Positions 9,022-17,378 of a DNA stretch of 64,000 nucleotides are shown here, in pieces (position 1 is the stretch's first letter; each line of letters opens with the position of its first letter). The notes below the pieces were generated by a model. It made no database searches, was not told the origin of the DNA, and was given only the letters and a program-made list of their open reading frames with translations. The stretch comes from Heyndrickxia sporothermodurans. GTDB lineage: Bacteria > Bacillota > Bacilli > Bacillales > Bacillaceae_C. The DNA lies in contig BORH01000002.1 of NCBI GenBank assembly GCA_018333075.1, positions 389,667 to 453,666 of the forward strand, in the 5' to 3' direction. Position numbers and translations under genes: made by a program.

Positions 9022-10257
9022 ATGAAAAGGGTTGTTATTACTGGAATGGGAATTATTTCACCAATCGGAAATTCTGTTTCATCCTTTTGGTCCCAATTAA
9101 AAAAAGGTAATTCTGGGATTACTACAATTGATACATTCGATGTTTCAGATTTAAAAACAAAAATCGCGGGAGTTGTTCGTGATTTTGATGGAGATGCCTT
9201 GTGGGGAAAAAAAGAAGCGAGGAAAATGGATCGTTTTTGTCAGTTCGCAGTAGCTGCAGCAGAACAAGCATTGGAGGATTCTAAATTGAACCTACAACAG
9301 GTTAACCTAGAACGTTTCGGTGTTTATGTTGGCTCAGGAATTGGAGGAATTAGCACATTCATTGATAATGTAAATATATTAAATGAGCGAGGTACAAGAA
9401 GAGTTAGTCCTAGTTTAGTACCGATGATAATATCAAATGCAGCCGCAGCTCAAATTAGCATCCGATTGGGAGCACTGGGCCCTTCAATGTCACCAGTGAC
9501 TGCATGTTCAATTGGAAATACTTCTATTGGAGAAGCTTTTAAAGCCATTCGTAGTGATGAAGCAGACATTATATTTGCTGGTGGTGTCGAAGCAGCCATT
9601 ACTCGACTTTCAGTAGCTAGCTTTGGAAATGCTACCGCCTTATCAATGAATAATGAGAATCCATCTTCTGCTAGCTGCCCTTTTGATGAAAAAAGAGATG
9701 GATTTATTATGAGTGAAGGAGCTGGAATTCTCGTTCTTGAATCGCTAGAACATGCTACTAAAAGAGGTGCTTCTATTTATGGGGAGGTAATCGGATATGG
9801 AGCAAGCTCTGACGCCTATCATATGGTAGCTTCTCACCCTGAAGGAAAAGGTGCATTTCAGGCGATGAAAAGCGCTCTAAATATTGCTGGAATTAAACCG
9901 GATCAAGTAAATGTAATCAGTGCCCATGCAACCAGCACTAAAGTAGGGGATCTATCTGAAACCTTGGCGATTAAACAATTATTTCAAGAAAAAGCCTACC
10001 AAATTCCAATTACGGCAAACAAATCAATGATTGGTCATATGCTTGGTGCATCTGGAGCAGTAGAGGCAATTGCTTTAGTGAAAATGTTAGAGGAAGGGTT
10101 TATTCCTCCTACCATTAACTTAACACAGCCAGATCCAGATTGTGATTTAGATTATGTACCAATTACAGGTAGGGAAACTGATCTAACAATTGGATTATCT
10201 AATTCCTTTGGATTTGGTGGACATAATTCAGCTATAGTATTAAAAAAATATGAATAA
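9022..10257 (+). CDS. fabF: Beta-ketoacyl-ACP synthase II
   Basis: A condensing enzyme that elongates acyl-ACP with malonyl-ACP in fatty acid synthesis. The thiolase-fold triad is intact: Cys162 in TACSIGNTS, His302 in AHATSTKVGD, and His339 in NKSMIGHMLGASGA; a C-terminal NSFGFGGHN is also present. 411 residues is normal for FabF. The ATG at 9022 is preferred over an upstream TTG because GGAGG lies 7 nt before it. It sits outside any fab operon and is divergent from an MmyB-type regulator, so it may be an accessory copy with special regulation. Confidence 0.92.
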   Translation: MKRVVITGMGIISPIGNSVSSFWSQLKKGNSGITTIDTFDVSDLKTKIAGVVRDFDGDALWGKKEARKMDRFCQFAVAAAEQALEDSKLNLQQVNLERFGVYVGSGIGGISTFIDNVNILNERGTRRVSPSLVPMIISNAAAAQISIRLGALGPSMSPVTACSIGNTSIGEAFKAIRSDEADIIFAGGVEAAITRLSVASFGNATALSMNNENPSSASCPFDEKRDGFIMSEGAGILVLESLEHATKRGASIYGEVIGYGASSDAYHMVASHPEGKGAFQAMKSALNIAGIKPDQVNVISAHATSTKVGDLSETLAIKQLFQEKAYQIPITANKSMIGHMLGASGAVEAIALVKMLEEGFIPPTINLTQPDPDCDLDYVPITGRETDLTIGLSNSFGFGGHNSAIVLKKYE

Positions 10258-10334
10258 GAAATGTATAATTCCAATAGAAATCAATGTATAAATTCGGACG
10301 AACTTGTATATAAATGATTCATCCGTAAAAAAAG

Positions 10335-10369
10335 GTGTTAGCACTCAGAAATTCATATAGTGCTAACAC
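10335..10369 (-). terminator. Terminator after the AddA-like gene
   Basis: A perfect 11-bp stem, GTGTTAGCACT (10335-10345) with AGTGCTAACAC (10359-10369). On the minus strand it is followed by CTTTTTT. It overlaps the TAG stop of the AddA-like gene and may also slow transcription arriving from fabF. Confidence 0.82.
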
Positions 10370-13300
10370 TATGAAATCACAAATGTTTCATTCCAAGTCA
10401 CATAATATATTTTCGCTTGGTGAACCTTTGTACCTGTTATTCGTCCCCACATCTCCCGGTAAAATTGAACTTGTTGTTCATAATGAGTTGATAGCTTGGA
10501 CAAATCGCTTTTATCCTTCGGTCGATCTGTTTTATAATCTACGATATACCATTTACCATCATATTGATAGACTAAATCAATGATTCCCTTTACAAAATAA
10601 GGGGTTTTTCCTATTTGATTATTTCCGATTTTATTATAAAAAGCATCCTCTGGTGAGATTTGAATCGTAAATGGTGTTTCAGTTAAAACATGTTTTGCAT
10701 GACAAATTTGTTCCCATGTTTCAGTTTGTTTAAATTGTTGAATCGCTTGCAAAACTTCATTCTTTTTGTCAATAGAAACTTTGTTTTTATTCAAAATATA
10801 TTCTAAATGATTTTCTACCATCGTTCCTTTTACAAGCTTTTCAAACACTTCATGAATCATCGTCCCCCATTTTACTCCTCCACCTTCTTCACGCTCTATC
10901 CCTAACGAATGGATATCTTTCTTATCATTTGTGGGACTATAATTTAAATAGGAGGCTGCCTTATGTGGTTCCACCCATTTTTCCAAGTTAATATCTTTAC
11001 TATCGTTATCTATCATTATTTCCGTTTCATACTTGTCATTCTTCTGCTTTTCCACGTCTTCTATCTCAGCTTTATTAGGCTTCACGATTTCAATAATGTC
11101 TTTCCAAGGATTTTTATCATTATTTTTTTCACAACTACTTATAAATAGTGCTTTTTCTGCTCGTGTTGCTGCAACATATACGATTCTCGTTTCCTCTTTC
11201 TTTAAAAATTCATATTCCTTTAATTGGTGCTCTTCCCATGATGGTGGATGGGCAACAGTTTTCAAGCGAAAACCATTTGACTTGTTAATAATGAAATATC
11301 CATACGCTTCACTTGAAGTACGGCTAATATGATAGTCAATCAAATTTTCTGTAGCAACTTTCTTTCGCGGGTTTGCAAGAAACACTATTTCTGCTTCCAA
11401 TCCTTTAGACTTGTGTACATTCATTACTCGAACTGAATTTTCCTCTCTCCTAAAATCAGCAACAGTCATTGAATAAATTGAAGCATTAATTTGTTGTACT
11501 GCTTTAGTAAAAGTTGTGGCTTCTCGGATTCTGTTTAATAGTTGGAGTAATAATTCGTATTCCTTCATCCCATATCCATTAAGAAGAAGCAAAGGGTAAA
11601 AACCAATATCCTCAATAATTTTCTCAATGACAATTTTTGGGGTAAATTGATTTTTCCACCTGATGTAGCTTTGTAATTTTTCGAATACACTTCCTATTTG
11701 TTTGATTGTTTGTGCGTCTATCGGTTTAGATGGAATTGAATAAATATGAAACATTCCTCCTGACTGCTTCCATTCATATAATTGTTGATCACTTATTCCA
11801 AAAAAGCTGCCTCGTAAAATGGCTAATAACTTAACTGGGTTACATGGATCATTAATATATTCAAGTAAGTAACAGAGCTCCTTGAATTCCTCGACTTTTC
11901 CAATCACCATTTCTCCACTTAGACTAGCAGGAATATTTTCATTTAATAAAGCTTGATAATATTTATCTAAATTGTCATTATATCGAGATAAAATCATAAA
12001 CTCTTTTGGCTTATGTCCTTGTCGAATCATGTTTTTTATCATAGTGGCTATTTGTACAGCATCACATTGTACAATTTCCTCCTGATTTGAACATTTCTTC
12101 GGAACCACTAATTGATAAATGCCTGAAAATGTGGAATGATCATCTTCAAAGTAAGAATTTAATCGTTTAAAAGCTGCTTGGTATTCGGTTCCACTTTCAG
12201 GAAACATTTCCTCAAACACTAAATTTAATTTTGCGGTGATCGAATCTAATGTTCGAAAATTCATCGTTAAATGAAGGACCTCTCCCCTATGTTTTACTAT
12301 GAGCTCCTTCACTTTATTATATATATCGATATCTGCCCTCCGAAAACGATAAATCGCTTGCTTCGGATCTCCGACAACAAATAACGAACCTGGTTTAGGT
12401 GTACATTTTGTCCAATTCTTTTCCTCTAGATCCTTTGAAGTTAATAAAAACATAATCTCAGCTTGGATGGGATCGGTATCTTGAAATTCATCAACAAGTA
12501 AACAACGATATTTTTCTTGAAAAAACCTACGCACTTCTTTGTTATCTCTTAATAGTTTTGCAGCCTTTACAAGCAAATCCTGATAATTGATGAAAGAATC
12601 CTTTTCTTTAAGAACCTCGTATTGGTGCATAACATTTTTCATTATCGGAATTATTTCGCCATGAACATACTCATACCATTTCGTTAAAAGTGGCTTTATA
12701 TTTGCTTCTACAAAATAATTAATTTTTTCTAAAAAATATTTTCCATCTTCTTTTGATTTCCATAATTTTCGAGTAATGGAAAGCTTTTTATTAAATAGCT
12801 CAAATATTTCTATCTTAACGGCATCTTTCAATATACCTTCATATTGACTCATACTTATTGCACGCAAAACAAGCTCCTGTAATGCATCATATCTATCATC
12901 AACAGGTTCTTCTGGAATTCCACGCTTAACATCTTTCAAAAGAAGGATAAAGCGTTGGAAAGTTTTTGTAATATCTGGTGGTTGTTTTGTATCATACACC
13001 CAGTTTACATCTGGAAAGGATTTCATTTTTACAAAACTGTTTTTTAAGTCAATTAAAGAAATACCTATATTATTTATTTTCTCATACATATTTTGGTCAC
13101 TAGAACAAAGCTGTTCAAAATAAATATCCCAAGCTTGCTTTGCAAGATTCATATCATCAAAATCATCTATCTCTATAAAATGATGATCTAAACCTGCTTC
13201 AACCGGTCTCTCCCTTAGTAATTTTGTACAAAAGGAATGAACTGTACCTAAAAAACAATCATCCATCTCTTTCAAAGCATGTTCAAGTATTTGTTTCTTA

Positions 13301-13557
13301 TCCGGATTTATTTCTTGTCTCCAATCATTTTCCAGCTTTATCAGGAATCTTGTTTTTAATTCTTCTGCTGCCTTTTTCGTAAAAGTAATTGCTACTATTT
13401 CATTTACCTTAAACGTTCCTGTTCGAATCAGATTTACCATACGGTTAACTAAACATGTTGTTTTACCAGAACCCGCTCCCGCTTCTACTAAAATATTTTG
13501 ATTTAGTAATTTCTCTATCTTCTTTCTTTCCTGCTCATCAAAAACCATCTTACTCAT
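10369..13557 (-). CDS. AddA/RecB-like helicase-nuclease (UvrD family), divergent
   Basis: SF1 helicase with a C-terminal RecB-type nuclease. Walker A AGAGSGKT is at residues 26-33, motif Ia ITFTKKAA, Walker B DEFQDTDP at 356-363, motif III GDPKQAIYRFRRAD, motif V NVHKSKGLEA and motif VI VAATRAEKAL. The nuclease core GIIDLVYQ...IVDYKTDRP lies near residue 1000. The domain order is that of AddA, but 1062 residues is well short of B. subtilis AddA (about 1230). It overlaps the AddB-like gene upstream by 8 nt, so the two are translationally coupled and probably form a heterodimer. It could be the housekeeping repair complex in this organism, or a second complex. Confidence 0.87.
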   Translation of the reverse strand: MSKMVFDEQERKKIEKLLNQNILVEAGAGSGKTTCLVNRMVNLIRTGTFKVNEIVAITFTKKAAEELKTRFLIKLENDWRQEINPDKKQILEHALKEMDDCFLGTVHSFCTKLLRERPVEAGLDHHFIEIDDFDDMNLAKQAWDIYFEQLCSSDQNMYEKINNIGISLIDLKNSFVKMKSFPDVNWVYDTKQPPDITKTFQRFILLLKDVKRGIPEEPVDDRYDALQELVLRAISMSQYEGILKDAVKIEIFELFNKKLSITRKLWKSKEDGKYFLEKINYFVEANIKPLLTKWYEYVHGEIIPIMKNVMHQYEVLKEKDSFINYQDLLVKAAKLLRDNKEVRRFFQEKYRCLLVDEFQDTDPIQAEIMFLLTSKDLEEKNWTKCTPKPGSLFVVGDPKQAIYRFRRADIDIYNKVKELIVKHRGEVLHLTMNFRTLDSITAKLNLVFEEMFPESGTEYQAAFKRLNSYFEDDHSTFSGIYQLVVPKKCSNQEEIVQCDAVQIATMIKNMIRQGHKPKEFMILSRYNDNLDKYYQALLNENIPASLSGEMVIGKVEEFKELCYLLEYINDPCNPVKLLAILRGSFFGISDQQLYEWKQSGGMFHIYSIPSKPIDAQTIKQIGSVFEKLQSYIRWKNQFTPKIVIEKIIEDIGFYPLLLLNGYGMKEYELLLQLLNRIREATTFTKAVQQINASIYSMTVADFRREENSVRVMNVHKSKGLEAEIVFLANPRKKVATENLIDYHISRTSSEAYGYFIINKSNGFRLKTVAHPPSWEEHQLKEYEFLKKEETRIVYVAATRAEKALFISSCEKNNDKNPWKDIIEIVKPNKAEIEDVEKQKNDKYETEIMIDNDSKDINLEKWVEPHKAASYLNYSPTNDKKDIHSLGIEREEGGGVKWGTMIHEVFEKLVKGTMVENHLEYILNKNKVSIDKKNEVLQAIQQFKQTETWEQICHAKHVLTETPFTIQISPEDAFYNKIGNNQIGKTPYFVKGIIDLVYQYDGKWYIVDYKTDRPKDKSDLSKLSTHYEQQVQFYREMWGRITGTKVHQAKIYYVTWNETFVIS

Positions 13558-16531
13558 AGGCTCTTATTCCCTTCCAACGGTTAATTCCTGTCGCATTATG
13601 GTCCATTCCTTTTGCTTCATATATTTCCTTAGTATATGAAGTTCTTTTACAAACACTTTTGTAATCACAATAGGTGCAATCCTTTTCTGCATCATCTGTC
13701 ATAATAAAGCTTCCTACCTTTAATACATCCAATGATCTTTCAAGGATGTCCATCCCATTTTTTCGAGTAACAGAATCCTGCATTCGATCTTTTCTCTCAC
13801 CTATTCCTTTCGTTGTTGGAAATAAATATGAGCTTATTTTCACTTGCTTATTTATTAATTCAAGCTTATTTTCAAGTGCGATTGCGTAAAGAAAATGTTG
13901 CAATTGCCTGCCGCCATTAAAATATTTCTTTTGATGAAACGAACTTGGCTTTCCTGTTTTATAATCGATGATTGATAAAGAAGAATCTTTGTGTTGATCT
14001 ACTCGGTCAATTTTTCCCGATAGTTGGAACGATTCTCCTGTTAAAAGAGTAATTAAAGCTGGTGGTTCTTCTCCCATGCCAAAAGAATATTCAAATTGGA
14101 TAGGAAGTTGATCATCTGATTGCATCTCTTCAGTTTTTAAAAAGATTTTACAGGATGCAAATATTTCACTTACTTCCTGTTCAAATACATGTCTGTTTGG
14201 TGGTGGATATTTCTTTTTCCTATTTGTTATTTTTGCTGAAGCGATTTCTATTAATAACTTCTCATGTTCCATAAATTTAGGTCTGTGTCCCCATTCTTTA
14301 ATGGTCGTATAAAATTCTTCAAATATTTCATGAAGCAATAATCCCCTAATTTGATTATCTAGCCACATATCTCGATGAAATTCAATATCTTCTACAGGGC
14401 TCACTTGTAAAACATCTTCTAAAAAATATTTATATGGACATGTTGCGAGCTTTTCTAACTTGCTACTAGACATTCGAATGGAATTATTTTTTCTAGGATC
14501 AATATTTACTACCGGGCTGATCTTTCCTTCATATTCTGTGAAAAATGGACTAAGTCTTGCCATCTTTGCCTCTTGACCTTTGATTAAATGTTGAAATCCA
14601 TTTGGAATCGTCCTATTTTTTTCAAATATCTTTTTCTCCCACCATTCCTTATTAACGATAAAAGGAATTTTTGAACATTCCACATACTTTTTATGAATTG
14701 TTTCAATATCTGAGTTGTAATCACCTGTCTGATATTGATAGCATTTAAGATAAAAATGTGATGGTCTATTTGAACGACCTTCTTGAAGATCAAATACCGA
14801 ATAACTTATCGTTGGAATACCATTTGTACATGCTAATAATTGCAATACATGAAACAGACTCTCCTTTGCGTTTTCCCTTTGCAAGGGAAGCCTTGAATTT
14901 ATAGCCTTTCTTTCTGAGTCAAGTAAAAACGGATCCTCCTTTATGCTTCCAGGAAAGCTTCTTTGGTCAAATCCTACAAAATATAAATTTTCACGATCAA
15001 TGAATATTCCTCTTTTATAAGATGTTATATGAATCGCACCAGGTTTAGGATTAGATGCTCCAATATGGATCGTTAACAAAAGCTCTTCTAAATACTTACA
15101 CATTTCATTTATAGAATCTGTTTTAATCGCATATGGAAAAATTAAAGCAATTTGCTCCAATAATGATTTCTTAGCTAATTCATCCATAGGAGATGGAGTC
15201 GCCAAATAGTTTGTTAGAAAAAATCGAATGAAATGCAAATAACTTTTCAAATCATGTTTTGTAACCTGCTGAAAAATTTGAGTAAACCATGCCTTTAACC
15301 AAATATATCCCTCTCTACTTTTCAGAAGTTCCTTTTGGTCTTTTTCGTTTACAATGCTAATCATTTTGTTTATAAAATTAATTTGCTTCTGAAATTGTCG
15401 TAGATAATGTTCCTTTTCCCACCCAATCTCAGAATTTCTTAGCATTGTAATAATAGAAGTTAAACTAGGTGAGCTATCCCCTAATTCAAGCACCCCCTCT
15501 TTAAACAACGTTAAAAAGGATGTAACATGGAAATTAGTTTTTAAACACAAAAGAAGTAAGGAAACCATTTTCCCTGGATTAGTAATCGATATGGGTATTC
15601 CCTCTCCGAAGGTAACGGGAATATTTAAACGTTCCGAAATTTGATACATAATTAAATGAAATGGATCTCTTTTACTGTAAAAAACTGAACATGAATCAAA
15701 AGAGCTATTGTTTTGTTTAATTTTGCGTAAAACATCAAATAACTCATGTTCTTCTGTTTGTCCTGTAAAAAATTTTATTTCTTTTTTATCCTTTGGACGA
15801 TTTAATGTTTCTATATATATACTGCTCAAGTCTGTTGCTTTCCCCACCGCATCCTTTATTAATGGCATACGTGATGGAGACTCGACACCAAAAACAGGTG
15901 CAATCGGTAAAATATAAGAATTTTGTTGGAAAAGTATTTGGACTAACTTTTCTTCTAATGATAAAAAAGTTAAATTTGGTTGAAAAATGAATACACATTT
16001 TTTAGGCATATGCCTTTCAGCTAAATTGATCGCTTGATGAAATATTTCTGCATCATCTAACAGTTTCATTTGTCTTAGCTTTTGTTCATAAGCATGTAAA
16101 ATCTTTTGAAAATCTAATGCTTTTTCTTGGATATTGAATTTTCTAATTGGGAAATTATTACTTTTAATTTCAGATAATCTTGAGTGATTCATTACGTGAA
16201 AGATTGCACGGCTTAAGCTAGGTGTTAATTCTAGTTTATTGATATATCGGAGTCTATTTTGATTTTTTAAATCCTTTAATATAGAATGGATTAGCAATGT
16301 GCCTATTGAATCATTGATTTTTTCTATTGTAGCTACTAAATGCAAATCCATTATTGTATTTGCAGCCTCCTTTAGTGTAGAAATCTTCAAATTTATCGCA
16401 CGATAATTTGCCTTAGTATAGGAAAGTAGTATTTGTTCTCCTGTTTGATAACTATCTACAATTAACCATTTTTCTTGTAATGGATGAATCTTAGTAATTT
16501 CATATAATTTTCGAACCATTGATTTCATCAT
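13550..16531 (-). CDS. AddB-like PD-(D/E)XK nuclease with Fe-S cysteines
   Basis: 993 residues. The C-terminal third carries a RecB nuclease core (LSIIDYKTGKP, about residue 855; GRQLQHFLYA) and the four-cysteine staple of AddB: one Cys in LATCPYKYF and three in CTYCDYKSVC. In AddB these bind a 4Fe-4S cluster. The N-terminal region is helicase-like but has no recognisable Walker A where AddB would have one (VDSYQTGEQILL occupies that position), so this subunit is probably not an ATPase. It is shorter than B. subtilis AddB (about 1166). Start ATGATG behind AAGGAGGG. First gene of the pair with the AddA-like protein. Confidence 0.82.
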   Translation of the reverse strand: MMKSMVRKLYEITKIHPLQEKWLIVDSYQTGEQILLSYTKANYRAINLKISTLKEAANTIMDLHLVATIEKINDSIGTLLIHSILKDLKNQNRLRYINKLELTPSLSRAIFHVMNHSRLSEIKSNNFPIRKFNIQEKALDFQKILHAYEQKLRQMKLLDDAEIFHQAINLAERHMPKKCVFIFQPNLTFLSLEEKLVQILFQQNSYILPIAPVFGVESPSRMPLIKDAVGKATDLSSIYIETLNRPKDKKEIKFFTGQTEEHELFDVLRKIKQNNSSFDSCSVFYSKRDPFHLIMYQISERLNIPVTFGEGIPISITNPGKMVSLLLLCLKTNFHVTSFLTLFKEGVLELGDSSPSLTSIITMLRNSEIGWEKEHYLRQFQKQINFINKMISIVNEKDQKELLKSREGYIWLKAWFTQIFQQVTKHDLKSYLHFIRFFLTNYLATPSPMDELAKKSLLEQIALIFPYAIKTDSINEMCKYLEELLLTIHIGASNPKPGAIHITSYKRGIFIDRENLYFVGFDQRSFPGSIKEDPFLLDSERKAINSRLPLQRENAKESLFHVLQLLACTNGIPTISYSVFDLQEGRSNRPSHFYLKCYQYQTGDYNSDIETIHKKYVECSKIPFIVNKEWWEKKIFEKNRTIPNGFQHLIKGQEAKMARLSPFFTEYEGKISPVVNIDPRKNNSIRMSSSKLEKLATCPYKYFLEDVLQVSPVEDIEFHRDMWLDNQIRGLLLHEIFEEFYTTIKEWGHRPKFMEHEKLLIEIASAKITNRKKKYPPPNRHVFEQEVSEIFASCKIFLKTEEMQSDDQLPIQFEYSFGMGEEPPALITLLTGESFQLSGKIDRVDQHKDSSLSIIDYKTGKPSSFHQKKYFNGGRQLQHFLYAIALENKLELINKQVKISSYLFPTTKGIGERKDRMQDSVTRKNGMDILERSLDVLKVGSFIMTDDAEKDCTYCDYKSVCKRTSYTKEIYEAKGMDHNATGINRWKGIRAYE

Positions 16532-16598
16532 TTACCCTCCTTACTAACCAAATTGCACAATTATTCAGAATTATATACTTTGGAATTTTCGGACATTC

Positions 16599-16630
16599 AA
16601 AAAGGCACATCAATACTGATGCACCTTTTT
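16599..16630. terminator. Bidirectional terminator
   Basis: AAAAAGG at 16599-16605 pairs with CCTTTTT at 16624-16630, with an inner CATCA/TGATG stem and a 2x2 CA/CA internal loop. It lies just downstream of the small FbpA-like gene and gives T-runs on both strands. Confidence 0.7.
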
Positions 16631-16648
16631 AAGAAAACTTCAGGTTTG

Positions 16649-16801
16649 TTAACTTGTTTTGCCGACAATTAGCTTATTATACATTTCTTCTAGCTCATAT
16701 AATGATATTTCATATAACTGTCTATTACTTTTTTTATATACTCCATTTGCAAGTAGCATGTCAATATAGTATTTTTTTAAGTTTTCTTTTTCTGTATCCA
16801 T
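16649..16801 (-). CDS. Small FbpA-like protein (50 aa)
   Basis: A 50-codon gene too short for most gene callers. It starts with ATG at 16801 behind AGGGG (7-nt spacing) and ends with TAA just before a terminator. The protein has KKYYIDMLLANGVYKKSNRQLYEISLYELEEMY-like spacing; the core NRQLYEISLYELE closely resembles the (K/R)QLYELTLSELE core of the Fur-regulated basic protein A family. In B. subtilis FbpA works with the sRNA FsrA in iron sparing. This copy is not very basic and no clear Fur box is seen, so the link to iron is only inferred from family resemblance. Confidence 0.65.
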   Translation of the reverse strand: MDTEKENLKKYYIDMLLANGVYKKSNRQLYEISLYELEEMYNKLIVGKTS

Positions 16802-16852
16802 AGGAAATCCCCTTTACATGTGTTTCATTATTTACTAAATTTGTTTTAAAGG

Positions 16853-17152
16853 TTAATGGTCAATCTTAAGAAAAACATCTTCCAAACTATGAAATACTTT
16901 TGCCTCTCCTTCTTCCCCCTGAATAGTCCACTCTTTATTTTTTAATGAAAGTTTTCCTAATCCATTTTTTTCATAAGGCATGCTCAGCATATATATTTTT
17001 CCGTTTTTTCGAATTGTATAACCAATATAATAATCCTTTCCCATCCCCTCTTCTTCATATATTCCAATATCCTCAAGCTGATATCGTTCCATCATATCCT
17101 TTAATTGTGCATTCATTTGATCTAATAACGTTTCTCGATTTATGTAATCCAT
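16853..17152 (-). CDS. Small conserved hypothetical protein (resembles DUF5634)
   Basis: About 99 residues, acidic, no membrane segment. It contains YQLEDIGIYEEEGMGKDYYIGYTIRKNG-type sequence followed by MLSMPYEKNGLG and a hydrophobic C-terminal heptad (VFHSLEDVFLKI). It resembles small Bacillus proteins of the DUF5634 kind; no function is known. The longest frame begins at 17170, but AGGG six bases before the ATG at 17152 makes the later start likelier. It is followed, 51 bp downstream, by the FbpA-like gene on the same strand. Confidence 0.6.
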   Translation of the reverse strand: MDYINRETLLDQMNAQLKDMMERYQLEDIGIYEEEGMGKDYYIGYTIRKNGKIYMLSMPYEKNGLGKLSLKNKEWTIQGEEGEAKVFHSLEDVFLKIDH

Positions 17153-17299
17153 CATATCCCTCATTTTCATATATATTTTGCATAAAAATTATTTGTGCTC
17201 GAAATACTTCTGTTTCCCCTAGAACATGTATTGATTTGAAAAATAAACGGTAAATCATTAATACCCATATTATTATTTCCGAATGGAGCATAGTTATGA

Positions 17300-17339
17300 T
17301 AAAAAAAGAAAAAACCGGAACCATTAACATAGTTCCAGT
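17300..17339 (-). terminator. Terminator of the pabA-pabBC unit
   Basis: On the minus strand a stem ACTGGAAC / GTTCCGGT (one mismatch) with a 9-nt loop is followed by TTTTTTCTTTTTTT. It lies about 40 bp after the pabBC stop. Confidence 0.75.
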
Positions 17340-17378
17340 CTTTAAAAAGAATGACGATATAAAGTTTACATAATAATA

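Noticed and set aside
10335-10583. 82-codon plus-strand frame after fabF
   Set aside because: Begins inside a terminator hairpin and is antisense to the AddA-like nuclease domain.
17073-17330. 85-codon minus-strand frame overlapping the DUF5634-like gene
   Set aside because: It overlaps a better gene in another frame, has no ribosome binding site, and contains the pabBC-side terminator region.
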